Part shown: positions 1-9,347 of the stretch, in pieces | Numbering within the stretch: position 1 is the stretch's first letter | Layout: every line of letters begins with the position of its first letter | Assembly: GCF_016735515.1 (NCBI RefSeq) | Contig: NZ_JAERQZ010000001.1 | Span: 4,948,746-5,012,745 of the forward strand | DNA from: Piscinibacter sp. HJYY11 | GTDB lineage: Bacteria; Pseudomonadota; Gammaproteobacteria; Burkholderiales; Burkholderiaceae_C | Length of the DNA stretch: 64,000 bases | Direction: 5' to 3' | Notes under the pieces: generated by a model | Seen by the model: only the letters and a program-made list of their open reading frames with translations | Databases searched by the model: none | Told to the model about the DNA's origin: nothing | Made by a program: the position numbers and the translations under genes

Positions 1-2577
1 AGCACCCAAGTCTTCGGACAGGGAACGCTGGCCAACATGGTGGTGTTCTCACTGGCCACGCTGATGAGCGCCGCGCTGGAACTGCCCAATTGCTGCATCG
101 TCGTCGCCAACCTCTCCGGCAGCTACCAGGCGCAGACCAAGGCGCTGGCCGATGCGATCTCGAACCTACAGCAGGAAACCCGGCGCCAAGCGATGACGAT
201 CACGCCGGTCCAGCTGGCCGGCAACGAGATCTACGAGATCCTGAAGACGCGTCTCATAGACAAGATGCCCGACGAGCGCGTCGTCGCCGAAGTGGCTGAG
301 GAGTACGCGCAGCAGGTCAAGAAAGCCGAGGACGCAGGCTACGTCGTCGCCGCCAGCATCGAGCAGATCGCCGAGCAGGTGCGGGAGACCTACCCCTTCC
401 ATCCGTCGTTCAAGCACCTCGTGGCCCTGTTCAAGGAGAACGAGGGCTTCCGGCAGACCCGCGGCCTGATGCAGTTCACAGCGCGGCTGCTCAAGAGTGT
501 GGCGCTGCGCGAGGACGACGACGTCCACCTCATCGGCACCCAGCACCTGGCCCTGAACGATGACCAGGTGCGCGACGAGATCGAGCGCATCGCCCCCAAG
601 CTGCTACCGGCTGTCACGCGGGACATCGCGGACAAAGGCAACGCCATCGCCGAGACCATCGACGCCGAGCTCGATACCGATGCGTCCCGCCAGGTGATGA
701 CCCTACTGCTGGCGTCGTCGCTGTCACGCGCGGTGGGCGGGCGCATCGGCCTGTCAGAGAGCGAGGTCATCGAGTTCCTCGCCGCCCCTGGCCGCAAGCC
801 CGACGAGTTCCTGCAAGCCCTGCAACGGCTGCGCGAGCAAGCCTGGTACCTGCACCGCGAGGACCAGCGCCTCTTCGTCAAGGAGACCGAGAACCTCTCG
901 CGCCAGATCGAGCGCAGCGCCAAGGAGGTACCGCAGCCCAAGATCGACCAGGCGCTGATCAACCGGCTCACCGGCATTCTCCAGCCCGAAAGGCGCCAGG
1001 CGTACCAAGACGTGCAGGTGCTGCCTCGCCTCGATGAGATCCGCCTGAGCGGCCCGCGCACCCTCATCGTCATCAAGCCGGATGGCAAGGTGCCGCCCAG
1101 CGAGTTGCAGAACTTCTTCGACTACCAGCAGGAGAAGAACAATCTGCTGGTGCTGACGGGGCAGGACAGTCATCTGGCCGACGCCGTGGAAGACCGCCTG
1201 CGCGAGCTCTACGCCATCGAGCAGATCCACAAGCGCCTAAAAGCCGGTGACACCTTGTTCGAGGAGGCGCGTGACCGGCTCGAAGAGGCGGAAGGCCGGT
1301 TCGCCAAGGCGCTCTCCGCCGCCTACAACCGGGTCTACTTCCCGAGCACCGATCCCATCGACGGCCGGCACTTCCTGGCCAACGTCACCATCGACAACGG
1401 CCTCAAGCTCGGCAAGGGCGAGCAGTCTGCCGAGGCGCAGATCGACGCACTGCTGGCCAGCCCACGCGCCAACTACAAGCTGGCCGCCAACCTGACCGAG
1501 AGCTTCGGCGAGTACTTCGCCATGGCGGAAGAGGTTCTGTGGCCCTCGGGCAAGGACAACCGCCGCACTCCGTGGAAGGACGTGGTCGCGCGCGCCAAGA
1601 GCAATCCAGACTGGCCTTGGATGCCGGGCGCGGGCGGCATGGACACACTGAAGGCCGAGGCCCTGAGACAAGGCCGCTGGCGCCTGGGTGAAGACGGGTA
1701 CATCGAGAAGGGCCCGTTTCCAAAGGACAAGACCACGGTCAACGTGTCGGTCGTCGGCAGCCAGCCAGACACGGGCGCCACTATCCTGAGCCTCACGCCA
1801 CGCCACGCGGGCGAGAGCCCGGTGGTGGTCTACGCCACCCGTCCCGAGGGGCTGATCAACGGGCAGTCCGTCGAAGACCTCGACAGCTTCATCACGGCGG
1901 AAGGCACGTTGTACTTTCTGGCCCGCGACACCACCGGCCACTATGAAACCGGTGCGCCCGTTCGCTGGACCGCCGAGCTGAAGATCCGCCACCAGGTAGA
2001 TCCAGCCGCCGACAAGCGCCGCGTCACGCTGGCGTGCACGCCCAAGGCCACGCTGGCCTACACGTTGGACGGCTCCAATCCGCGCGATGGCCTGCCCTAC
2101 GAGGGGCCGTTCGAGATCGGTGCTTCAGCGGCTCGCTTGCTCGTCTACGCCCGCGCCGGCGAGGCCAACAAGACGGCCGACTTCCAGATCCCGGCCAGCG
2201 GCGACAGGACCGTTCAGATCAACGACACCAAGCCCGTCAAGCTGCAGCCCAAGCGCTTCGGCCTGGACACCACCGACCGGGTGTTCGGTGTCATCAACCG
2301 CTTCCGCGACCAACCCGGCACGCGGTTCAAGGGCGTGCGCATCGAGATCGGCGAGGGCGAGAAGACCGTGACCGTGCGCTTCCAGGAGCGCGAGGTCACC
2401 GCCAGTGTCATCGAGGGCGTGATCAACAGCCTGCGCCAGCTGCTGGCCGAAGACCAGGCGCCGGTGGTTGTGAGCATCAGCGACGGCGCCCATTTCGACA
2501 CGGGCTTCGCTGCCAAGGAGTTCGCCAAGCTGGTGGGCCTGGAGCTGAAGCCTGGCGACGTGGTCCAGGAGGCATGA
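1..2577 (+). CDS. DUF499 family ATPase, 5' end outside window (defence module)
   Basis: The reading frame is open from the first base, so the gene begins upstream; the in-frame ATG at 37 is internal. About 858 residues are visible, and the Walker A region expected in DUF499 proteins would lie in the missing part. The visible part has an alpha-helical stretch with coiled-coil-like charge near residues 400-450. Around residues 675-730 is a chitobiase/FN3-like module with the signature YTLDGSNP...Y.GPF. The end overlaps nothing and lies 4 bp before the DUF3780 gene. DUF499 proteins are large ATPases usually encoded beside DUF1156 methyltransferases in anti-phage loci, exactly as here. The family call rests on context and overall resemblance; the ATPase motif itself is not seen. 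Confidence 0.72.
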   Translation, partial: STQVFGQGTLANMVVFSLATLMSAALELPNCCIVVANLSGSYQAQTKALADAISNLQQETRRQAMTITPVQLAGNEIYEILKTRLIDKMPDERVVAEVAEEYAQQVKKAEDAGYVVAASIEQIAEQVRETYPFHPSFKHLVALFKENEGFRQTRGLMQFTARLLKSVALREDDDVHLIGTQHLALNDDQVRDEIERIAPKLLPAVTRDIADKGNAIAETIDAELDTDASRQVMTLLLASSLSRAVGGRIGLSESEVIEFLAAPGRKPDEFLQALQRLREQAWYLHREDQRLFVKETENLSRQIERSAKEVPQPKIDQALINRLTGILQPERRQAYQDVQVLPRLDEIRLSGPRTLIVIKPDGKVPPSELQNFFDYQQEKNNLLVLTGQDSHLADAVEDRLRELYAIEQIHKRLKAGDTLFEEARDRLEEAEGRFAKALSAAYNRVYFPSTDPIDGRHFLANVTIDNGLKLGKGEQSAEAQIDALLASPRANYKLAANLTESFGEYFAMAEEVLWPSGKDNRRTPWKDVVARAKSNPDWPWMPGAGGMDTLKAEALRQGRWRLGEDGYIEKGPFPKDKTTVNVSVVGSQPDTGATILSLTPRHAGESPVVVYATRPEGLINGQSVEDLDSFITAEGTLYFLARDTTGHYETGAPVRWTAELKIRHQVDPAADKRRVTLACTPKATLAYTLDGSNPRDGLPYEGPFEIGASAARLLVYARAGEANKTADFQIPASGDRTVQINDTKPVKLQPKRFGLDTTDRVFGVINRFRDQPGTRFKGVRIEIGEGEKTVTVRFQEREVTASVIEGVINSLRQLLAEDQAPVVVSISDGAHFDTGFAAKEFAKLVGLELKPGDVVQEA

Positions 2578-2581
2578 AGCC

Positions 2582-3256
2582 ATGACCAAGCCCAGGTCCA
2601 CACGCTCAGCAGCCGCACTGAATGCCAGTGCTGCCGCGCCTGCCTCCGCCAGGGTACCGGCCGACGCGCGCCCAACCCTAGGCTTCGGCGTGCCTGCCTC
2701 GTCCGACCCGCACCACTTCAAGGTGATCGTCCCGCGCAGGAACACTGCCCCCGTGCAGGTGAGCGAGTACCTCGGCCTGCAGGCTCTGAGCGACGAGCAC
2801 TCCGTGATCGACCGGGCCGTGCTCGACCGCGCACGCTGGACGGCCATCCGCGCCGAAGTGCAACGCGCCTTCAATGCCCGGCTCAGCACGCACAACCTGA
2901 AGCCCAGCGCCTGGAAGGCCGGCGACAACCTGGTCGACCGGCTGCTGGGCAAGGAGCTGTGCGTGCTGGTGTGGGCCGTCGAGCACATGGAGATGGAAAA
3001 GATCCCCGTCGCTGTGCGTAACTGGCTGGCGCTGTTGCCGGAGGAGCGTTGGTGGCTGTTCGGCATGACCGCGATAAGCACGGGCGGCATCGGAGATGGC
3101 GACAAGGGTTGGCGGCTTGCTCTGCGCCACGCGCTGGGCGACGTCGCGCAGAGCGAGCTGCTGTCGCCGCGCGCGCGCCGCGGTCTGGTCGCACGCGACA
3201 GCGACATCGCAGGCGAGCGTCCGACCCTCGACCTCTTTAGCGACGGTGCGGCATGA
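2582..3256 (+). CDS. DUF3780 family protein (defence-associated)
   Basis: A 224-residue protein with a low-complexity Ala/Ser-rich first 30 residues. A compact domain follows with the features LGFGVP...PHHF, a central WKAGDN.L..LLGKEL block and LPEERWWLFGMTA near the C-terminus. These match my recollection of DUF3780, a family found almost only between DUF499 and DUF1156 genes. No catalytic motif is evident and no function is known to me. The start lies 4 bp after the DUF499 stop, so the two are translated as an operon pair. Its position in the module is the main clue to a role. Confidence 0.7.
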   Translation: MTKPRSTRSAAALNASAAAPASARVPADARPTLGFGVPASSDPHHFKVIVPRRNTAPVQVSEYLGLQALSDEHSVIDRAVLDRARWTAIRAEVQRAFNARLSTHNLKPSAWKAGDNLVDRLLGKELCVLVWAVEHMEMEKIPVAVRNWLALLPEERWWLFGMTAISTGGIGDGDKGWRLALRHALGDVAQSELLSPRARRGLVARDSDIAGERPTLDLFSDGAA

Positions 3257-3348
3257 ACACTAGGGATCTGCTCGAGAGTGGATGCGCCGGTGCCGCCCAG
3301 CCCATTGCCGAAGGCACAGGCGGAGCCGGCTTGTCTGGCATCGCCTGA
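3253..3348 (+). CDS. Possible 31-residue ORF between DUF3780 and methyltransferase
   Basis: The ATG overlaps the DUF3780 stop as ATGA, the coupling seen throughout this window, and the frame stays open for 31 codons (starts MNTRDLL) until 9 bp before the methyltransferase ATG. The product is small, Gly/Ala-rich and unrecognised. It may be a leader that couples translation across the 101-bp gap, a remnant, or chance. No independent ribosome binding site supports it. Confidence 0.22.
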   Translation: MNTRDLLESGCAGAAQPIAEGTGGAGLSGIA

Positions 3349-3357
3349 AACCGCTGC

Positions 3358-6300
3358 ATGACCAAACGTCCCCCTCTCACCCCTGGCGCACTGCGCGACA
3401 CGCCGGCACTGATCGAATCGGTGTTCCCAGTGCAGAAGGTCTCGCATGAGGCTCAACGCGAGCGGAAGGCCAACCTCTACCAAACGCTGACCGGCCTCGG
3501 GTCCTACTGGAAGGGACGCAAGCCTTTGATCCTAGTAAGGGCCATCGTTCTCGGTGTGCTGCTACCGCAGACCGACGACCCCGAGCGGGATCTTGAAATT
3601 TTCGAAAAGCTGATGGGCTTTGACGCCGAGGGCTTGGCTCGCCGGGCGTTTGTCGTTGACGGCGTGAAGCCCTACGAGATGGCGAAGCGCATCTCTTTGG
3701 CTGATCCATGGGCCTTCTTCACTGCAAAGGTGAAGGGCGAGGAGCCTGAGGACGGGCAACTGGCGTACTGGACCTTCCCGCTGGATTGCGAGGAGAGGGG
3801 CATCACGCTGCGCTGGCGGCGCGACATCGAGCCCGAACAGAAGCTGGAGCTGTATCGCCGCTACATCGCGAACCTGGATTCGTATGAGCAACGCTCGAAT
3901 CTGGGAAAGCGGCCTGAGGAGGTCGACGCCGCATGGCTGTTCGAGCCGATCTGGACCGATGTAAACCAACATTACGCGCACCTCGGAATCAACGCCCGCA
4001 GCGTCCACGAACTCGTGGAGCAGTTGGGCCAGCTCCGCTATGGTCGACGCGCGCGCGTGGGGGACACCTTCGCCGGTGGCGGCTCCATCCCCTTCGAAGC
4101 AGCCAGGATCGGTTGCGATGCGTTCGCGTCGGACCTGAATCCCATCGCCTGCATGCTCACCTGGGGCGCACTGAACATCGTCGGCACAGACGCAGCCCGG
4201 CACGCCGAACTCGAGCGCCAGCAGAGGGAAGTTGCCACGGCAATCAAGGAATCCGTTCGAAAGCTGGGCATCGAGCGCGACGCATCAGGCAACCAAGCCA
4301 AGGTCTACCTGTACTGCTTGGAAACACGCTGCCCCGAGAGCGGCTGGCAAGTACCGCTCCTGCCGTCATTGGTGATCTCCAAGAACGGCAGCGTCATTGC
4401 TAAGCTCGTTCCGAACGAGGCGCAGCAGCGCTTCGACATCCGGGTCGTCAACGGTGCATCAGCGGCGGAGATGAAAGCCGCGGCGAACGGCACCGTAAGG
4501 GATAGCGCCCTGGTCTACGAGCTGAACGGTAAGGTCTACCGCGTTCCCATCCGCACGTTGCGAGGCGACTTTCGAGACGTGGATGGCACCACTCAAAACA
4601 ACCTGCGCCGATGGGGTCGTGAAGACTTCGACCCGCTCACCGGCGACACATTTCAAGAACGGCTGTACGCGATCCAATGGATCGACGGCACCACCGTGTC
4701 AGACCCGCGACCCCGCACCTACTTCGCATCGCCAACGGACGAGGACCTGGAGCGCGAAGCTGAGGTGCGGAGGATCGTTGCGAGCAACCTGATGGCATGG
4801 CAGGCCGAAGGACTCGTGCCCGACATGGTGATTGAGGCTGGAGACGAGACAGCCAGGCTGGGTCGGGAACGAGGTTGGACCCACTGGCATCACCTCTTCA
4901 ATGCACGGCAGCTGCTCCTATACGCGGAGCTGCGCAAGCACGCGACCGCAGAACTCTGCCTCAAGGCTTGCCAGATGATCAACACCAGCGCCCGCCTCAC
5001 CCGCTGGTCCACCGGCGACGGAGATGGTCGCAGCGGCGGCACCAAGCAGGTATTCGACAACCAGGCGCTGAACGTTCTCTACAACTATGGGTGCCGGGCT
5101 TCGAGTTGCCTGCTTGACCCACTGGACGGCGAGAACGCCCATGCGCCCATCCCCGCGGGCGTGACCCACACGCTGCGGAACCACCCTGCACACGAGGTCG
5201 CCGAGGCCTGCGACCTGTGGATCACCGATCCGCCCTACGCGGACGCGGTCAACTACCACGAGATCACGGAGTTCTTCATCGCCTGGCTCCGCCGCAACCC
5301 GCCGGCCCCGTTCGATTCCTGGGTGTGGGACTCCAGGCGCGCCCTGGCCATTCAGGGATCAGGCGAAGACTTCCGCCGCAACATGGTGGCGGCCTACACC
5401 GCGATGGCGACACACATGCCCGACAACGGCATGCAGTGCGTCATGTTCACCCACCAGGACACTGGTGTCTGGAGCGATCTCGTCGGCATCTTCTGGGCAG
5501 CGGGGCTGCAGGTGGTGGCGGCCTGGTACATCGCCACCGAGACCACGTCCGAACTGAAGAAGGGCGGCTATGTGCAAGGCACGGTGACGCTGATGCTGCG
5601 CAAGCGCCCGGCCGGTGACCGGCCGGCCTTCAAGCAGCGCTTGCTACCCGCCGTGCGGCAGGAGGTGGACCTGCAGATCCGAACCATGATGCACCTGAAC
5701 ACTGCCGTGATGGCCCACCACGGCGAACCTGTGTTCAACGACTCCGACCTGCAGATGGCCGGCTACGCAGCGGCGCTGAAGGTGCTGACCGGCTACACAC
5801 ACATCGGTGGCGAAGACGTCACCAGCTTCGCGCTGCGCCCGCGTGTGAGGGGCGAGGTCACGGTGGTTGACGAGATCGTGCAACAGGCTGCTGAAGCGGC
5901 TAGCAACCTGCTGGTGCCCGAGGGCCTGACGGCAGACTCCTGGGGCAAGCTGTCCGGCATCGAGCGCTTCGTGCTGCGCATGATGGACATGGAAACCACG
6001 GGCACCCGCAAGCTGGACAACTACCAGAACTTCGCCAAGGCCTTCCGCGTGCAGGACTACGCCCGCGTCATGGCCAGCATGGCGCCCAACGAGGCCAGGC
6101 TAAAGCAAGTGACCGAGTTCGCCTCTCGCGACCTGACCGACAGCACCGAGCTGGGCGCCACGCGCCTAGGCAGGCTGGTCATCGCGCTGCAGCAGATGCG
6201 CGCTGACCTGGAGCCGCAGACCATCATCAGCCAGCTGCAGGCCGAGATGCCCGACTTCCTGGAGGCTCGCCCGTTGCTGATGGACCTGCTGGCTTTCGTG

Positions 6301-6384
6301 GAGCGCAAGGCACCCGAGGCGGATGTGCGCATGGCTGCCGAGGTGCTGGGCGCCCGGCTAAAGAACCAGCGCTTCGGGGTCTGA
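3358..6384 (+). CDS. DUF1156 domain DNA methyltransferase
   Basis: A 1008-residue putative adenine- or cytosine-N4-specific DNA methyltransferase. The N-terminal ~70 residues fit the DUF1156 domain. The AdoMet-binding motif I (DTFAGGGSIPFEAARIGC) starts near residue 236, and the catalytic motif IV DPPY is at residues 624-627 (ITDPPYADAVNY). The motif order, I well before IV with a long insert, is typical of these large enzymes. The C-terminal ~350 residues are helical and probably serve recognition or protein contacts. It sits between DUF3780 and the helicase in one transcriptional direction. In related loci the methylase marks self DNA while the ATPase and helicase act on invading DNA; that role is inferred. 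The 5' two thirds use noticeably less G/C-biased codons than the last third, which could reflect mosaic origin. Confidence 0.88.
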   Translation: MTKRPPLTPGALRDTPALIESVFPVQKVSHEAQRERKANLYQTLTGLGSYWKGRKPLILVRAIVLGVLLPQTDDPERDLEIFEKLMGFDAEGLARRAFVVDGVKPYEMAKRISLADPWAFFTAKVKGEEPEDGQLAYWTFPLDCEERGITLRWRRDIEPEQKLELYRRYIANLDSYEQRSNLGKRPEEVDAAWLFEPIWTDVNQHYAHLGINARSVHELVEQLGQLRYGRRARVGDTFAGGGSIPFEAARIGCDAFASDLNPIACMLTWGALNIVGTDAARHAELERQQREVATAIKESVRKLGIERDASGNQAKVYLYCLETRCPESGWQVPLLPSLVISKNGSVIAKLVPNEAQQRFDIRVVNGASAAEMKAAANGTVRDSALVYELNGKVYRVPIRTLRGDFRDVDGTTQNNLRRWGREDFDPLTGDTFQERLYAIQWIDGTTVSDPRPRTYFASPTDEDLEREAEVRRIVASNLMAWQAEGLVPDMVIEAGDETARLGRERGWTHWHHLFNARQLLLYAELRKHATAELCLKACQMINTSARLTRWSTGDGDGRSGGTKQVFDNQALNVLYNYGCRASSCLLDPLDGENAHAPIPAGVTHTLRNHPAHEVAEACDLWITDPPYADAVNYHEITEFFIAWLRRNPPAPFDSWVWDSRRALAIQGSGEDFRRNMVAAYTAMATHMPDNGMQCVMFTHQDTGVWSDLVGIFWAAGLQVVAAWYIATETTSELKKGGYVQGTVTLMLRKRPAGDRPAFKQRLLPAVRQEVDLQIRTMMHLNTAVMAHHGEPVFNDSDLQMAGYAAALKVLTGYTHIGGEDVTSFALRPRVRGEVTVVDEIVQQAAEAASNLLVPEGLTADSWGKLSGIERFVLRMMDMETTGTRKLDNYQNFAKAFRVQDYARVMASMAPNEARLKQVTEFASRDLTDSTELGATRLGRLVIALQQMRADLEPQTIISQLQAEMPDFLEARPLLMDLLAFVERKAPEADVRMAAEVLGARLKNQRFGV

Positions 6385-6397
6385 GGACGACAACGCC

Positions 6398-9148
6398 ATG
6401 GCCATCCGGCGGTTCTCGTCACGCACGCACCGGCTCGACGCCAGCTTTCTGCTGGAGCACATGAAGGGGGCGCACAGCTACCGACGCATCGCGGGCTACT
6501 TCACCAGCTCGCTGTTCGAAGTGGCGCACGAGCTGCTGGAGGGCATTCCGCACGTTCGGATCGTGTGCAACGTCGACATCCACCCCGACGACCTGAAGGT
6601 GGCCCAGCTGCGCGAAGCCCGCATGATGGGCCGCTGGAACGAGAAGGCCATCGAGGCCGAGGCGCTACTAAACCGCGACCGCTACCGCCGGCTGGACGCC
6701 TTCCTGCAGCGGCACGGCCAGGCGGTGCGTGTGGCGCCCGACAGCGTGTGCGGCTTCGTGCACGGCAAGGCCGGCGTCATCGAACTGGCCGATGGGCGCA
6801 AGCTGGGCTTCATCGGCTCGATGAACGAGACCCGCAGCGGCTGGCAACGCCACTACGAGATCCTGTGGGAAGACGAGTCGCCCGAGGGTGTGGCCTGGAT
6901 CGAAAGCGAGTTCGACTTCCTGTGGAACGCGGCGCGTCCGCTGCCCGACGCGGTGATCCGCGAGGTGCACCGGCGGGGCTACCGCCGCGAGGTGGTGTTC
7001 GACGAGATCGACGACGAAGACGACGTGGCGCCGGCCGCGCTGATCGAGTCGCCGCTGTACCGCGAAGGCCTGGCGCTGCAGCCGTGGCAGCAGGGCTTCG
7101 TGACCGAGTGCCTGCGCCACCACCAGATGCACAAGGTGGTGCGCCTGCTGCTGGCCGACGAGGTGGGGCTGGGCAAGACACTGTCACTCGGCACGGCGGC
7201 GCTGACGCTGTGCCTGCTGGCCGACCGCGAGCAGCAAGCCCGGCGGCCGGTGGTGATCTTCGCCCCGGCCACACTGTGCGAGCAGTGGCAGACCGAGATG
7301 CTGGACAAGCTCGGCATTCCGTGCGCGCGCTGGGACACGGTGCGCAAGGTGTGGCTCGATGACCAGGACCGGGCCATCTCGCCCGCCGGCCGAGAGCACA
7401 TCGCGCGCTGCCCGCTGCGCATCGGCATCGTCTCGACCGGGCTGATGATGCGGCAATCGGCCGAGAAGCAGCACCTGCTGGGCCTGCGTTTCGGCCTGGT
7501 GATCCTGGACGAGGCGCACAAGGCGCGTACGCGGCAGGGCTTCGGCGCCGACGCGGGCACACCGAACGAACTGTTGGCGTTCATGCGCGAGATCGCGGCC
7601 CGGTCGGAGCATGTGCTGCTGGGCACAGCGACGCCCATCCAGACGCAGCCGCAAGACCTGTGGGACCTGATCGGCATCCTGCACCAGGGGAGAGGCAACT
7701 TCGTGCTGGGTAACGACTTCGCGGCCTGGCACCGGGCCGGTGAGGTGCTGGAGATTCTGTCGGGCCGCCAGGAGGTGACCTCAGCCGAACATGCGTGGGA
7801 GCTGCTGCGGTCTCCGCTGCCACTGGTGGACTCCACGCGCGAGCCGCGCGCCCGGCGGCTGTTCAGCGCGATCCGCCAGGATCTGGGGCTGGTAAACGGC
7901 GAGACCCAGACCGCCCGATCGTTGGCCGACCTGAGCGAGGACACGCGCGAGATCCTGGAAGACGAGCTGCACCGGCAGGTGTCCGGCGCCACCTTCTTTC
8001 AGCGAGAGAACCCCCTGGTGCGACACGTGGTGCTGCGCAAGCGCGTTAGCTTGGAGGATGCCGGCCTGCTGGCGCGGGTGGGCGTGGACGTGCACCCCGA
8101 TCGCCAGCTGATCCGAGAGCCCCACGGCTTCGATGCGTTGTTCGAGGCCAAGGCGCTGCGCACCAGCGAAGACTTTCGGGAGGCCTACCGCGAGGCACGC
8201 GCCTTCGGCAAAGCATTGAGCGCGCGTGGCCAGAGTCTCGGGGGTGGCGGCGGGTTCATGAAGAACCTGGTCGAGCAGCGAATTTGCTCGTCCATCTACG
8301 CGGGCCTGAACACGGTGCGAGCGCTGCTGCAGGGCCAGACCCTGTGCGACGAGGAGGACGAGGGCGACGCGGAGCTGGCCGTTGAATCCACCGACGAGCG
8401 CGAGGCCCTGGAGCGGCTGCTGAACCGGCTGGAGAAGATCGAGGCCGATCCCAAGCTGGCGGCACTGCTGTACTACCTGGACTGCGAGAAGTGGCTGGAG
8501 CTGGGCGTGATCATCTTCAGCCAATACTACGACACGGCGCGCTGGGTCGCGGAGCAGCTCGCCCAGCGCTACCCGGATGAAGCCATCGGTCTGTACGCTG
8601 GTGCCGGTCGCAGCCGGCTCTACCAGCGCGGCGACAGCGTGTCGTGCGAACGCGAGACACTGAAGAAGATGGTGGCCGAGCACCAAATCCGGATCATGGT
8701 GGCGACGGACGCGGCCTGCGAGGGCCTGAACCTGCAGACCCTGGGCACGCTGGTGAACGTCGACCTGCCCTGGAATCCGACGCGGCTCGAACAGCGCATC
8801 GGCCGCATCAAGCGCTTCGGCCAGAAGCGCGACACCGTGGACATGCTCAACCTGGTCAACGAGCAGACCGTTGACGAGAAGATCTACGATCGCCTCTCGG
8901 ACCGCATGCGTGACCGATATGACCTGTTCGGCTCCGTACCGGACACGATCAAGGACGAGTGGATCGACAACATCGAGGCACTGGGCGTGAAGATGGACGA
9001 GTACATCAATGCCCAGCGCGAGGCCACTGGCTTCGACCTTCGCTACACCGCCACAATGGCGCCGCCCGACAAGGACTGGCGCGACTGCACGGCCGTGCTG
9101 TCGCGGCGCGACTTTGCGGTGCTAATGGCTGCGGCTTGGTCGGTTTAG
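6398..9148 (+). CDS. PLD-like nuclease domain fused to SNF2/DEAD-type helicase
   Basis: A 916-residue two-part protein. The first ~200 residues resemble phospholipase-D-like nucleases, with a single H-x-K motif (H122, K124 in FVHGKAG) followed by IGSMNET. One motif per chain usually means the active site forms in a dimer. A superfamily 2 helicase core follows: Walker A in DEVGLGKT (residues 254-261), DEAH box at 371-374, TATPIQ motif III, and a C-terminal RecA-like lobe ending in LEQRIGRIKRFGQ near residues 795-808. The ATG lies 13 bp after the methyltransferase stop, making it the last gene of the module. The role, ATP-driven translocation with possible nuclease action in DNA defence, is inferred from the domains and neighbours. 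Confidence 0.88.
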   Translation: MAIRRFSSRTHRLDASFLLEHMKGAHSYRRIAGYFTSSLFEVAHELLEGIPHVRIVCNVDIHPDDLKVAQLREARMMGRWNEKAIEAEALLNRDRYRRLDAFLQRHGQAVRVAPDSVCGFVHGKAGVIELADGRKLGFIGSMNETRSGWQRHYEILWEDESPEGVAWIESEFDFLWNAARPLPDAVIREVHRRGYRREVVFDEIDDEDDVAPAALIESPLYREGLALQPWQQGFVTECLRHHQMHKVVRLLLADEVGLGKTLSLGTAALTLCLLADREQQARRPVVIFAPATLCEQWQTEMLDKLGIPCARWDTVRKVWLDDQDRAISPAGREHIARCPLRIGIVSTGLMMRQSAEKQHLLGLRFGLVILDEAHKARTRQGFGADAGTPNELLAFMREIAARSEHVLLGTATPIQTQPQDLWDLIGILHQGRGNFVLGNDFAAWHRAGEVLEILSGRQEVTSAEHAWELLRSPLPLVDSTREPRARRLFSAIRQDLGLVNGETQTARSLADLSEDTREILEDELHRQVSGATFFQRENPLVRHVVLRKRVSLEDAGLLARVGVDVHPDRQLIREPHGFDALFEAKALRTSEDFREAYREARAFGKALSARGQSLGGGGGFMKNLVEQRICSSIYAGLNTVRALLQGQTLCDEEDEGDAELAVESTDEREALERLLNRLEKIEADPKLAALLYYLDCEKWLELGVIIFSQYYDTARWVAEQLAQRYPDEAIGLYAGAGRSRLYQRGDSVSCERETLKKMVAEHQIRIMVATDAACEGLNLQTLGTLVNVDLPWNPTRLEQRIGRIKRFGQKRDTVDMLNLVNEQTVDEKIYDRLSDRMRDRYDLFGSVPDTIKDEWIDNIEALGVKMDEYINAQREATGFDLRYTATMAPPDKDWRDCTAVLSRRDFAVLMAAAWSV

Positions 9149-9347
9149 ATCGGTTGGCTGCCTTCATCGATAAGCCGCACTGCCACCGACGACGCGAGCG
9201 TCCGCGTAGAACTGCTATCACTTTCGCTGACCGCTTCTGGCCACTAGCGGTCGCTGGCGATTCTCTTTCGGAGGACTGCAACCGCTGCACACCAGCCGTC
9301 GACACAGATGCTGAGTCGGCCGCAACTAAGGGACTCACACTGGGCCG

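Noticed and set aside
3358..6384. Codon-bias shift within the methyltransferase gene as proof of recombination
   Set aside because: The first two thirds do look less G/C-biased, but I could not measure it; noted in the feature only.
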